From: Coffea arabica
Lineage: Eukaryota; Streptophyta; Magnoliopsida; Gentianales; Rubiaceae
Length of the DNA: 64,000 nucleotides
Direction of reading: 5' to 3'
Assembly: GCF_036785885.1 (NCBI RefSeq)
Contig: NC_092326.1
Location: 44,035,072 to 44,099,071 of the forward strand
Shown: positions 11,525 through 23,199 of the stretch, piece by piece
How positions within the stretch are numbered: the first letter of the stretch is position 1
How the letters are laid out: every line of letters starts with the position of its first letter
The notes under the pieces: generated by a model
Databases searched by the model: none
Seen by the model: the letters and a program-made list of their open reading frames with translations, nothing else
What the model was told of the DNA's origin: nothing
Program-made: the position numbers and the translations under genes

Positions 11525-14500
11525 TTGCATCATGGGGGGAGAATTAATTGGGGACAATATGTGGGGTATGTTGATGGAGATGTAGATGATATAGATCTTT
11601 GCAGCGCCGAGAAAATGTCCATTCTTGAACTGAATAAGATGGTGGAAAACTTAGGACATCGTAGAGCTGCTATACTGTATTACTATGTTGAACCAAATAA
11701 AGATCTATCCAATGGTTTAAGAGAGTTATGCACTGATGAGGATGTTAACAAATTTTCAGAGTGGGCTTACAAGTTTAAGGTGATGGAGGTATTTTGTAAC
11801 CACCTGACATCTGAAGAAATTGAAAAATTTAGGTCTCCTTTGATTGTTAAACCAGTAGAAAAAAAACGTTGTGGTGTTGTGATTGAGGAGTTGGATGAGC
11901 AGGGAAGAATAATAGGGGAACCATGTTCTGGAAAGGTTTTAGAATGGGTCTGTTATTTGAGGAACATACTGGTACAAAAGACAATCGAGATGTGTTACAG
12001 AACTCAGGTTTACAACAGAAACAAATTGGGTCATCAGAGCAGCCTCATAGTGCTGGACATGGACAGAGCATCCAGCAGCTTGCTAGTGCACTAGATCTAG
12101 AAGGGAGAGCTACTACCTCTGGTTCAACAGACCAGCATCAAGGCTCATTCGAACGAGGTGCTGCCTCTGCTTCTACTATCTAGTATGAGCAAGCTAGTGA
12201 ACTAGATCCAAAAAGAGGTATTGCCTCTGCTTCAACAGACCAGCAAGAAGGCACATTCGAAACTTCTACTATCCAGCATCCTGTTGACCATCATAGCAGT
12301 GAACAACCTATTGCAGAGGAAGGAGTCATAGAAGATGTTGAAGAATCAGAATCAGAATCATAGCATGACTCTGACAGATTTAGCACTGGTAACTACTGTG
12401 GCGATGAGACACTACTGGATGGTTTGATACCAGAGACAACAGGGGGTGGAACTTCAGAGCAGCAGTTTGATGAGCCACTAACACATGAGGTGCAGCCTGA
12501 TTCACAGCAAAATAATAAAACAACAGGCACATTCTCTTCACAACAGCATGATGCACAGCAGTCACAACAGAAAAAAAACAAGTTAGGAGAAGAAAAAATG
12601 TACAAGCACAACAGCAACAAGCTCGAAATGAACCAGAAGTTTCTGATACATTGGCTGAAGATGTAATCCCAGACCACCTTAGCAGTGATGGTGGCTCATC
12701 AGAAGAAGATGAAGATGGTGACCAATTCCAAAGAAGGTACAAAGATTTTTGTATGGAGAAGTTCAAAATTGATACCAGATTTGAGTTGGGTATGAAATTT
12801 GGTTCAAGAGCCCAGTTTAAGGCAGCTGTTCAAGAATATGGTATCAAGATGGGGAAACCAGTATACACCAAGAGGAATGAGAGTAACCAGTATAAAAGGG
12901 TGAGAGCCAAGTGCAAGGCCCCATGCCAATGGTTTGTGTTTGCCTCAATTGAAAAAGCACTTGGGAGTACTGATTTGGTAGTTAAAAGCATGAATGACAA
13001 GCATGAAAATTGCAATCACGCCTGGAAAAATAAAAACCTGAAGTCTAAGTGGTTGTCTGACAGGTACATGGAGAGGATTAAGTCAAACTCTTGAATCCCA
13101 GTTAGGGAGATCCGGCAAACTGTGAATGAGGAGTACCAAGCTCAAATTTTCAGATGGATAGCAGCCAAATCAAGGAAATTGGCACTTGAAATGATAAAGG
13201 GATCAGCTGAACAACAGTATAAGAGAATTTGGGAATATTGTGCTGAGATAAAAAAGACACATGAAGGCAGCACAATGGAGGTGATGTTTACTCCATTTAG
13301 AGGGTCTGGGGGCAACCCAAAATTTATGAGACTCTACTGCTGTTTAGGGCCATGGAAAAAATGATTTAAGGATAATTTGAGACCATTGATAGCATTGGAT
13401 GGGTGCCATTTGAAAGGGACTTATAGAGGGCAGTTATTGACTGCCATTGCAGTTGACCCTAATAATGGGTGGTGGCCCATTGCCTGGACAGTTGTAGAGA
13501 GAGAAGCTACGGAGCAGTGGGCATGGTTCTTGAAATACCTCAATGATGATTTGGAAATTGAAAATCAATTTCATTATACCTTTATTTCTGACCAACAAAA
13601 GGTATACACATATACACTTTGCAATAATGTGAACATGTGTATGTTATGTATGTGTATGTATATACATAGTAACCTTCCTTGATATTTTGTTTCTTCCTTT
13701 ACAGGGGTTGGATAGAGCATTAGCTGAAGTTCTTTCAAATTGTGAGCATAGGTATTGTGTCCAACACATGTATCGAAACTTCAAGAAGAAACATCCAGGT
13801 TTGCCTCTTAAGGATAGGCTGTGGAACATTGCCAACAGCACAATAAAGGAACTCTACAATAAAGCAATGAAAGAACTCAAAGATTTTGATAACGAGGCAT
13901 ATCAGTGGGTAAAAAAATGCTCCAGCTCCTTGGCATTGGTGCAAGGCCTTCTTTCCGACTCACACAAAGAGTGACATGCTGGTCAACAACTTGTGTGAGT
14001 CTTTTAATGCACATATTCTTGAGGCTAGAGACCAGCCAATTATAACAATGCTAGAAATGATCAGGGAGTACCTTATGGATAGGATCCGGAAGAGAAAATC
14101 AGCAATGGAAAGATATGATAGCCCAACTGGACCTCTAATCAACGAAATTATTGAAAATAAGGTAAAAATTGCAAGTCAGTGGATGCCTATTTAAAATGCA
14201 ATGCATGGCTACCAGGTGAAAGGACCAAGAGGGGCCCAATTTGCTGTTGATATGGAGAAAAAGAACTGCAGTTGCAGGTTATGGGAGGTTAGTGGCATTC
14301 CATGTTGTCACGCCATTGCTGCCATTCTTTTGAGGAATGAAGACCCATGGCAGTACTTGAATGTTTGTTATAGTAGGGGGCTATTCTTGAAACTTTATGA
14401 AAATGTGTTACAACCAATTAGTGGTGAGGATCATTGGCCCCCATCAACAATGCCTGAATTGGAGCCCCCGGTATCAGTAACTCAACCTGGAAGGCCTAGA

Positions 14501-15146
14501 AAGGCTAGGAGAAGGGACACAACTGAAGGCAAGAATCACGGTAGAAGACTAAGAAGAAGGATCATTATTCATTATCAAAAATGTGGGGAGACTGGTCATA
14601 ATGCAGCAACATGCAAGCAACCAACCAATGAACAAGGGCAGCAAGATACTTCAACTGAACCTGTGACGCAGCAATCAAATGCAAGAAGGAGGAGACAAAC
14701 AGTAAGTACAACCAACAATGTTTACTTTTAATTTTTCCTGTTTAGCAGCTAACATGGTTCATGAAATTTTGGAGGTTATGCAGTCAGAAATACCACAGCA
14801 ACAGCAGGTTGATGAAGCTGCGCATGAGCAACCACAACAGCAACCAAGCCAGCAACAACCACATGAAGTCCATGATCATGAACCTGGGCACCACCAACCA
14901 CAACAGTAGCAACAAACATCTACCCCAGGCCCGAGTGAAAAGACTTGTCCACCAACCCGTAGCAGGAAAACTTCAACTCGAAAACCACTCACTGATGCAG
15001 AAAAAGGAGCCATAAATGCTAACTATGCATATTTGGGTAAGGAGCCACCGTACACAGTTGGTTCTTGGAGAGGAAAGTGGAGTGGAAGAGGTAGAGAGAG
15101 AGGAGGACAAACCACAAAAGATAAGGGACGGGGAAGAGCTAATTAA
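11525..15146 (+). pseudogene. MuDR-type transposase remnant
   Basis: Recognisable parts in order: a plant MULE N-terminal domain (LHHGG-type, 11.52-11.85 kb); a Gln/Ser-rich linker; a MuDR DNA-binding domain (about 12.75-13.05 kb); the catalytic core with LDGCHLKG (first Asp, 13398-13400), FISDQQK (second Asp) and NNLCESFN (Glu); the C2H-like CVQHMYRNF; a SWIM zinc finger CSCRLWEVSGIPCCHA (14267-14320); a zinc knuckle CGETGHNAATC; a Gln/His-rich stretch; and a basic Gly/Arg tail ending at TAA 15144-15146. An intron fits 13603-13704. Damage includes frame changes near 11.95, 12.58 and 13.95 kb, and stops at 12181, 12361, 13092, 13362, 14192 and 14907. All catalytic motifs are still readable, so loss is fairly recent. 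Confidence 0.92.
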
Positions 15147-15709
15147 AGAGGAGCATCAGTCAAGAACTAATTGAAGAGGGACCTCTAATCACATTTTTTG
15201 CCAACTATTTTTTGTCTTACAATCTTGAATCTCGTTGGATGTTAGTGGATGAATTCCAATCAACTTTTGTTAGTGCTGATTACGTTTTGCATTCTGCCTA
15301 TATTTTTGTAGACCATTGACATCAGCATTGGTTATGTAGGGTCAATATAATATGATGGTCTTTATATTTGCTTAGTCCACTTTTGCAAATGTTCATGTCT
15401 TTGTCTGGTTAGTATATCTAGTTAATGGAATTGTGCTACGTCTTCACATTGAGGGCCACTGGGACTCAATTGATCTTCACTTTGTCATTCCTTTCAAGCA
15501 GGGCAGTTCTTTTACAAGTGAAACAACATTACAGAGTATTTCAACAAACAAGTGAAACAATAAAGTCTTGCAAATATAGTCTGATTTTTTCCCAGCAAAG
15601 CATGCCTGAATTTTCATTCAACAAATCAAAACTTACATATCATTGCACATCTACCCATACAGTCATTACAGAGTACAGAAACAATAACGTGCACCCACTT
15701 CATTCATCT
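15147..15709. other. MULE internal spacer between two convergent units
   Basis: This lies between the transposase stop and the stop of the convergent minus-strand frame. No coding family is recognised. The first 60 bp, to 15206, reappear at 40.7 kb together with the transposase tail. Confidence 0.6.
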
Positions 15710-16150
15710 TCATACTGCTCCTTCTATTTGCCTAAAAACTGTGAGATTCCCATTTTTTTTGCCCCAACTAACTAAGATTATAGTTGTTAGCATCCATGTT
15801 AACAAAAACAATCTCACCAGACACTTGTTCACCCACTTTTTGCTACAGATTTCTTTTTTTAGTTCTTTCACTTTGACCTTTAACTTTGCGACTTTTCTTT
15901 CTTGTCTTCTTATTTCTTCTTCATACGCATCTCTTTGCTGTTCAACTACATTAATTCTTTTTAGAAGCCCAGGTATGATCTCCGTTGACCGGCTGCACAT
16001 CTCCTTGTCGATCCACTGCCAAAATCTGCAACCACCATCCGCGCACACCGCAAATCTCCGTCCAGGATTTCTTGAGGTCCACGAAGTTGTGACTCTCGAC
16101 ATTTTCTCACACTTGCACAATAGGAAATCCGGATTGTTGGTTTCTCGCAT
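15710..16150 (-). CDS. GRF-type zinc finger, coiled-coil, membrane-anchored protein encoded within the MULE
   Basis: This intact 146-residue frame starts at ATG 16150-16148, the first ATG inside the right terminal repeat. Residues 12-46 fit a GRF zinc finger: Cys-x-Cys (CKC), then TSWTSRNPGRRFAVC, GGC and FWQWID. These match the CxC...NPGRRF...C...C...F/W pattern of that family, which in known proteins binds single-stranded nucleic acid. About residues 65-105 are heptad-like and highly charged, a likely coiled coil. About residues 113-131 (LVRLFLLTWMLTTIILVSW) form one hydrophobic segment. The gene runs toward the transposase and would be driven by the right terminal repeat. Small proteins of this build are numerous in plants; a link to MULEs is my inference. 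It is unbroken although the transposase is not. It could be an element accessory protein in the mudrB position or a captured host gene. Confidence 0.75.
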   Translation of the reverse strand: MRETNNPDFLLCKCEKMSRVTTSWTSRNPGRRFAVCADGGCRFWQWIDKEMCSRSTEIIPGLLKRINVVEQQRDAYEEEIRRQERKVAKLKVKVKELKKEICSKKWVNKCLVRLFLLTWMLTTIILVSWGKKNGNLTVFRQIEGAV

Positions 16151-16226
16151 GCTTCCAGTTCGGCAACTTCTTTGGCTGCAATTGAGTTTTTCTTTGTTCA
16201 AGTTCAGGAAGAAGTCCCATTTCTTC

Positions 16227-16442
16227 AAGTGGATGACAGCTCTTTATGGACAAAAATGCCCTTCGTATTTTGGCGTGCTTCTCACGTGATCGTAGATTCC
16301 GTCGGTATTAACTGATGAATTTGACAGAAGGTCTAACAATTTGTACTTTGGATAGATCGGGGGCCAAAACTTTACATTTAATTGTTTGGGGGCCAAAACT
16401 TCATCCGGGTAATAGTTTGAGGGCCACTGGGACTTTTTGCCC
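16227..16442 (-). repeat. MULE right terminal inverted repeat
   Basis: This repeat ends GGGACTTTTTGCCC and is the inverted partner of 10726-10941. Its inner edge lies 77 bp upstream of the ATG of the convergent GRF zinc-finger frame, close enough to serve as that gene's promoter and leader. Confidence 0.93.
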
Positions 16443-16451
16443 ATTTATTTA
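16443..16451. repeat. MULE target-site duplication, right
   Basis: ATTTATTTA is identical to 10717-10725 and marks the right insertion boundary. Confidence 0.95.
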
Positions 16452-18145
16452 CTACTGCTAGACGGAGAAAGTTAAAATCCAAAATGTATTTTTGTCGAAT
16501 CTGGTTAAACAGTAGTGTGTCTTTTGCAAAATCTAAATTAACTGAGAACTAAAGACATAAAGATTAAAGAAGAAAAAAATGTCTCTCACATTTTACAACA
16601 TGAATTTTTTCATCTTTCATTTTTAAAATAGTAATTTTACGTCCCTTAAAAAATCAAGTTGGTAACATTTGCTCTCAATCTAGATTTTTTACCATTTTCT
16701 TTTCCTAAATTTATCACATTACCTATACATAGTCATTTTTTTAGGAGCAAAAATGTTATATCTCATTTATAGTTAAATAAATGACTCGATTCAAATTCAT
16801 TTTTACTCATACAAATAGGATCTTACCTGAACCATATGCTTTTTTTTTTACCCAAACTAAAACGGTGAGATCTCACTTAACCCATATTCATTTTTGTCAC
16901 TAAAAAAGTGAGATTTTATTTTATATTTTGTATATAAAAAATGATTGCATGCGAGCTTGAGTGCAGGTTAGGGGTTCAAATCTCTATGTTTGTAGCATAA
17001 TCTAAAGGATGTGCAGTAATGCACTCTTTGATTTAGAGATGGGACCACACTCTCCAATCTTCTTAATCCAGTTGGATCCTCCCCAAATAAATTATAATAG
17101 GAGCAAGAGTAGTATGAGAGCTAATGATTAGCATATATAATGACTACATGTGGCTCACTTGATACTTTTAGGTTGAAAAGTAGTCAAAATCTTAGGTTGC
17201 AGCCAAATTTTGCTAATCTAAATTTGTAAAAAACGTAAAGTTAATATTTTAAAATGAACAACAAAAAATTTTCATTTGATGAAATATGAAATATATTTTG
17301 AATGATTTTTCCATATGAAAAAGGTACTACTACATTATTTCACCAATTTTTTGATAAAATTTGTAAGATTTTTCTAACAAGGGACTCGTTAACGTGATTA
17401 ATTTATATATTGAACTTATTATATGAATGCAAACAATAACAAGTATTGCACTTTTGTACTTAAGGCATACCCATTCAGCATCAATTATCCAAACATTTTT
17501 CTTCTCCATCACTTGTATTTTTTAATGACATGAAACTGTGACTTCTCCATTATAGATAAAGCGTCTTACCAATTAGATCGCATTTCTTTGTCCCACTACC
17601 AATCATTTCCACCACTTTCTGCAAAATAAATTTGGGTTTAATGTCGGTTAACTATAACAAAAAAATTTAACATTTCACACTAACTCGAAGGGATTTATTT
17701 TTATTTTTTAAAAAATAAAGAACTAATTTTAACATCTGGTTAACAATAAGGCGGTTTTGGACCACAATGTTGATGTCCAGCACCGTAAAAAAGGTCGTGG
17801 GACAAAGCTAAGTAGCTAACAAAGCATTTCTTGCAACTTGCAACTCATGTTTCTCAAACCTTTAGCACCCCAAAAGGCAATAAAGAAGAACTAGAAGGAG
17901 TAGCAGCAATTTCTTCTCTTCAGTAAAAGCTCAGAGGTAAGCATGAGTGGTAGTGGTGATAGGGTAGCCGGTGGAGTTGGAATTTTCAACTGCAAGAGGT
18001 GGAAGGCACATATTAGTTTGCAAAGGCAGAAGGATATAGCTCGATCACATGTTAGATATACATGAGAGGTCGAAAGTGTGGAGCGATTAGGGTACACGGA
18101 TAGTCTAATTCCTACAGAATTTATAGTATCAAATAAACCTACTAG
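16452..18145. other. Intergenic region with a SINE-like repeat
   Basis: No gene is seen. About 16930-17115 resembles the SINE-like insert at 2.7-3.0 kb: it has a GGGGTTCAAATC core, then CCCCAAATAA and AGGAGCAAGAGTAG. Near 17555-17590 the minus strand shows a box-A-like TAATTGGTAAGACGC, possibly another degenerate tRNA-derived repeat. The rest is AT-rich and unremarkable. Confidence 0.45.
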
Positions 18146-18150
18146 CTCAA

Positions 18151-18607
18151 TGAAGAGCTCAATTCTTGGTGAATGAGCTGAGGTCACCAAAAGACAAGCT
18201 CACCTGTAAAATTTCAAGTGGCAGAGGCTTTGTCCTCCAGTCTCACTCCATTACTGTAGTCAGAGATAGTTTGGGAGTTGAATATACATGTTAGATCGTG
18301 TACCTCATTTGGAAGTGGTAGATGGGTATTTATAGTAGATGAGTCTATTGATGAAATGATGAAGTCGACTTACTATCAGCCATCATGAAACAGCCTAAGG
18401 CAATGGTGTCAAATGTAGGTCTGAGCAGTAAGGTGGCTGACGGTCACATCACTCCATCAATCACAAGTCACCCAAACAGCCGAGATGTCAGTTGTCTTCT
18501 ATAGAGGAGTATATGAGGTGGAACTTCTCTTCATGGTGATTTCACTAATCATCTTGTCAAGGGTATGGATGGGGTTGACTAAACCATGGCAAGTCGAGGT
18601 GTCCACA
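18151..18607 (-). repeat. Left LTR (3' LTR) of the Tat element
   Basis: It begins TGAAGAGCTC and ends GTGTCCACA. A TATA-like CTATAAATAC lies on the minus strand near 18327-18336. The same layout and most of the sequence recur at 26575-27679. Confidence 0.88.
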
Positions 18608-18848
18608 TAAGCCTCCCAACCTTGGGTGAAGCGAACCTAGCCGACACTCTATCCAAGGCTATAGCCTGATATTTTGAAAAGACACATGTTGAAACACGTG
18701 TGACGAGTAGACAAAACGTTGCTCAAAGATGATTGATGTGTCTTACTGAGTGGGTGTCAGTTAATCTGTCAGACATTTAATGCAGGGAGAAAAAGAGAGA
18801 AAGAGGCTAACGTTTCAAAATTTGAAAAGTCTGCCTTTTTACCTTCCT

Positions 18849-21110
18849 CCTCCTCTATAAATAGAGGAGGATTTACAGTTCATTTTCACCATAAGTTAAA
18901 AACTATTAGCCCATTCGAGGTGATAATCCAACGTGTCTGTGCTGAGCAAATATCCGCCGAGCTTTCTTTCTTGAAGTTCCTTTCTTCTTAACTTTAAATT
19001 ATAGTTAGGGTAGGTCAAACTCATAAGGGAACTGTAAGATCAAATTTCGAGGAAGCAAAGAGGTCCGACCCTTTCGAAGAAAATACTATCAGTTCGGAGA
19101 AAACGACCAGCTTGGCAGAGAGCAACTTGGGAGAATCTGAGGAAATAGTATTTTTCGGGTCCTCGGAGGAATCTGAGATCTTGTACAACGATGAGTTTGG
19201 AGATGAGATGCCACGGGATAAGGGTGTGGTTGTTTCCTGAACTGCACCAAATCTGTCTGCTATTAACTTCGGTGAGCTCCACTTGTTTAGGAGCACTATA
19301 AGAGATGAGAAGGTAAGAGAGCTACTGAGAGCCTATCCTTTTTGTCGATGACACAACTACTATTGCACTAGGACAGATCAGTCAGTAGCGCTTCCTCTCA
19401 AAGATCAAGTGGTGGTCTATGCTAATCAATTGAAAGCTAGCTTAAGGATGCCGACTACAAGATTTCTTCGAAATAGCCTTTAATACTGAGGGATGCCATC
19501 TGAACTCTCGTAGGATTCGAGATATTGTGTCGGGAACAAGAGGAGTTCCCACTGTGAACTTTTTTCGCAAGTTCTGTACGATTAAGAGCAGTGGAAATGA
19601 GAAAAGATGGTTCTATTTCGAGACTCGTCCCCGACACATTGAGAAGCTAGTGGTGGATGCTCTCACTTCTATGAAGAGGTGGAGGAACAACTTTATCTTC
19701 GTGTCAGCCGAGGATTTCCCGTAAGGGTTTTGGTGGAGACCCCATAATGCTGCTGTTGACCTTTCTTCTAGGCTCGTAAAAGAGCTAAATTTTCTCAAAA
19801 TAAAGGGTTCAGACCTCAAGATAAATAGCTAATTCTATCCCAAGGCGATTTTGGTTGACGAGGGCATTAGCCGACCTCTCCTCAACCCAAGCAAACCTCC
19901 TTACTTCTCTTCTAGGTTCAAGAAAATTTATAATTTTCATTTCATTGCTTTGTATTTCTCTCTTTTACTAAATGGTAATTTGCCTCTTACTTACAGTGGT
20001 GAAGATATCCGATTTAATTATCTCGGGGACTGGAAGCGCTACCAAGAGGAAAAAATGCAAGGCTATAGCCAAGGCCATAGGAGCAGGGAAGAAGAAGAAA
20101 AGTAGCTTGACTTCCCATCAACTTCCCATGATAATAGTTGAAGAGGGGACCTCAGCCGCTCCTATAATTTCTTAAGGGATGGCTATCCGAAGTGTAACCA
20201 TGATCTCGACCGGTTATAGGACAAGAAAGATATTATCTCCTCATTCTCCTGTGATTATAGGGATGTCCCTCTAGAGTAGGTACCCTGTACCTCCATGTCT
20301 TGCCGGTTTTGAGATGAGACATCCCAACGAACACTATTGTCTAGATGGGATATTAACATCAATAACTGGTGTCAAGACCCATGCCCATCTCGGGAGCTAT
20401 TGGTACACTTAACTTTGCCCCAAAATATTGACTACGCGAGATAGCTGATTCCTCCAGAACAGGTGGATCACCTTGCCATTGTTTGAGTCTTTTCATCAGC
20501 TTTTACCGCTAAGATAATCAGGCGCTATGGTATTCTGCTCTCAAAACCCATCAATCTATGGTTGAACTTTAAAAAGAGGATGGCATCTTTAAAGAAGGAA
20601 TTGACTGTAACAAAAAATGAGAGGAATCACGCCATTGTCGAGGCCAACTCTTATAATATGGCCTTTGACAAAAAGCAGAGAGGATCCATCAAGAGAGGTT
20701 AGCTCATAAGGTGGCCCTTGAGAAGACGCGGATCTCGACTATGGAGGCATTTCTAAAATTCGAAGGCTTCAACAAATACATAGGTGAGTTTAAGATACCG
20801 ACTTTCATATTTGATTTCACCACGACTCTCAATCAAGTTGAACCTCTCCTGTTAGAAAAAAAAAGTTAAAAAACTCAAGATTAGTGATAACTACAATAAA
20901 GATGCCAAGAAACTATGTGATCGCATGGCAGCAGGCATCCAAGACGAAAAAAACCTAGCTGAGTTGAAAGAGGAGTTCAAGCTGTGGCTCGTCTTGAGTT
21001 ACAAGAATAGCCTAAAGATGGAGGGAACGAAAAAGGCAGGGAAACACTAAGGCCATAGGAGATGCCGAGGTGGCAAGAAGTAGTGATGCAACCGAGGTAG
21101 GAGGCACTTA
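18849..21110 (+). pseudogene. Antisense extra gene region of the Tat element
   Basis: This lies between the left LTR and integrase and reads opposite to gag-pol. It opens with a TATA-like CTATAAATAG (18855-18864) inside a perfect inverted repeat at 18849-18870 (10-bp arms, AA centre). About 19.46-19.75 kb encodes a stretch with RKFCTIKS..WFYFETRP and RWRNNFIFVSAED. This resembles the plant 'putative gypsy type transposon' domain found in additional frames of Tat elements. The later part, 20.5-21.1 kb, is rich in charged residues and suits a coiled coil. It is decayed, and its function in the family is unknown. Confidence 0.6.
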
Positions 21111-21299
21111 GAAGTGTTTATGAACTCAATTTTTTGTACTTAAAAGAATCTGTTGTACTATTGTACTTCTGTATCTTCATTCATAATATTAACTTTTTTC
21201 TTCATATCAACTTGACTCTTTTATTTTTTTGTCTCATCTATTTATTCTATACTTAGCCTCCCATGTCCCCCTTATTTTGAACAAACTAGTTTGTTGAAA

Positions 21300-22400
21300 A
21301 TAAATTAACTTTGACATCCAATTACTAAGGATGCTACAACTTAAAATTCTTCGCATGCCACGTCCGAGGTACAAGGGTGCCATTTTGGTAAGTTAATTTA
21401 CAATAGTCATCAAGATTAGCTTTAACAATACGATAGTGTCCTTCTTATCAAGGAGTTAACATTCCCTGGAGCTCAGATTAACTAATCAAATTTTTTTTAG
21501 AACGAGATCACCTAGTTTAAAGTGAAGATTTTTAACCCGGGTATTGTAATAATGGGGCAGGATATTCTTGTATAAGGTAGTTCTTATTGCCGCTGCTTCC
21601 CGCTATTCTATCAATAAGTCCAAGTCTGCTTGGCACTTCTCACTGTTTGTCTCGATCACATAAGCTGCCATCTTGAGATTTGGAGTGATGAACTCAGCAG
21701 GGATAACAGTTTCAGATCCATATATCAAAGAGAATGACATTTCTTGAGTTGCAGATCTCGGCGTGGTATGGTAGGCCCAAAGTACACTTGAAAGTTCATC
21801 TACTCAAGTCGTGACAACTTGGTGGAGTCGTGTCTGGAGCCCGTGTAAAAATGTGCGATTAAAATTCTTAACTTGCTTATTGGCCTATTAATGGTCTACA
21901 GAGGTGAAGTGCTGTTTTAATTTTAAGATTCTTATACCACTTTTTGAAAGGATTATCAGTGAATTACTTTTCATTGTCCGAGATGACAACTCTTGGCACT
22001 CCAATATTTTTTCAAAAGAATTTCTGAATGGTTCGACCGGTTATACTTGTTAATGGCTTGACTTTTATCCATTTAGTGAAGTAATCAATGGCAGCCACCA
22101 AATAAGAGTAGTTTTCGAGTGTCGAAGGAAAAGGTCTGACTATATTTGTCCCCCATTGCTCGAGCGGCTAAGGAGATATAAAAGGTACCATTTGATTGGT
22201 TAGTTGGTGATGTTCGGAAGAATGAAATTGGCACGAAGAACAACTTAGCACGAGGAGTTGAGAATTTCATTAAAGAGTTGGCCAAAAATATCTGAGGATG
22301 AAAACTTTTATGACTAACATTTGAGCCCTTACATGGGCTCTGTATAGTTCTTCGTGGATGTCTTTGAGCACTCGTTCTCCTTCCTCAAGAGTGATGCATC
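21300..22400 (-). pseudogene. Integrase region of the Tat element
   Basis: The minus strand near 22060-22110 reads a VAAIDYFTKWIK-type motif, the start of the retroviral-type integrase core in plant Ty3/gypsy elements. The region lies 3' of RNase H in the element, as expected. It is a fossil. Confidence 0.7.
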
Positions 22401-22730
22401 TCAGCCATAGTCCAAAATATGATATCTTGTATAGTGACCCATTGTGTAGGATGTATCAAGCTGATCTGCGCTATACCTTTTCGGCTTCGACTCGATTCTC
22501 AGGGAGTACTTCTCAGCTAAGAGATGTAACTTTGGTTCCATTCATATTTCTCCTTAATGGACCGGATAGACTTCTTCCCATTTGTGATTGGACTCGACAA
22601 GGATATTCGCCAAGACCTTTTTATTTAGTTAAGAGAATGAAGCAGATGTTAGCCGAGAGAATGTGTCAACTCATTTGTTTTGGAAATAGGGTATCCGTTA
22701 AATCTTAAATGACTCAAAATATCTGACTAG

Positions 22731-23135
22731 TTATTGTACCCTGGATAGATATTTTTTCATGCTCTCGTCTTTACCCTCATATTGACCCGCAACTTGTTGG
22801 ATCACCAGTTGAGAATCACTGTAGACCAGAATTCGATGAGCACCTAGCTCCTGAGCCAACCAAAGATTGGCAATCAACACCTCGTATTCAGTCTCATTAT
22901 TAAAAACGGGGAAACCAAAACGAAATATGTAAAAACACTCGCATCCGTCTAGTTTTATAAGATGCAAACCAACTTCACAGCCCTCGTGGCTGGATGAACC
23001 ACAGACATAGAAAGGTTCATAAGAGATGTCATACTCCCCAAATTGTCGAATTGATTGGTCGGTCCGAATTGTCACTGGATGAATTAAAAAGTATGGTTTC
23101 AATCGTTGGATCATGTGAACCAAACATAATACCAA
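22731..23135 (-). pseudogene. RNase H region of the Tat element
   Basis: The conceptual product shows NNETEYEVLIANLWLA followed by ILVYSDSQLVIQQVAGQYEG. This is the RNase H signature of plant Ty3/gypsy elements (N-x-E-A-EY, YSDSQLV, N/Q-Q-V-x-G). Its similarity to the host-like second RNase H of Tat elements supports the lineage. It is a fossil. Confidence 0.8.
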
Positions 23136-23199
23136 TTTTTCAAGGCATAGGTATCAGCTCTCATAGTCACGTAAAACTTTGCTAACATAATACACAGAT

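Larger units (their letters stand above)
10726..16442 (+). mobile_element. Mutator-like DNA transposon (MULE), complete to both ends
   Basis: The element is 5,717 bp long, bounded by 216-bp terminal inverted repeats beginning GGGCAAAAAGTCCCA, and flanked by a perfect 9-bp duplication. By eye the two inverted repeats differ at about 8 of 216 positions. The interior holds a decayed MuDR-type transposase on the plus strand (about 11.5-15.1 kb) and a convergent open frame on the minus strand (15.71-16.15 kb). Two convergent transcription units, each fed by one terminal repeat, recall the layout of maize MuDR. It lies 443 bp upstream of the GAUT3 start codon. The transposase is broken in several places, so the copy cannot be autonomous now. 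Confidence 0.95.

Noticed and set aside
12380-12766. 128-codon minus-strand frame in the MULE
   Set aside because: It is antisense to the Gln/Ser-rich transposase linker, and its Cys/Leu/Ser-rich content is the complement of CAG/CAA repeats.
16151-16228. Extended start for the MULE GRF frame
   Set aside because: The open frame extends upstream to 16228, but there is no ATG before 16150. The GRF finger begins just after that ATG.
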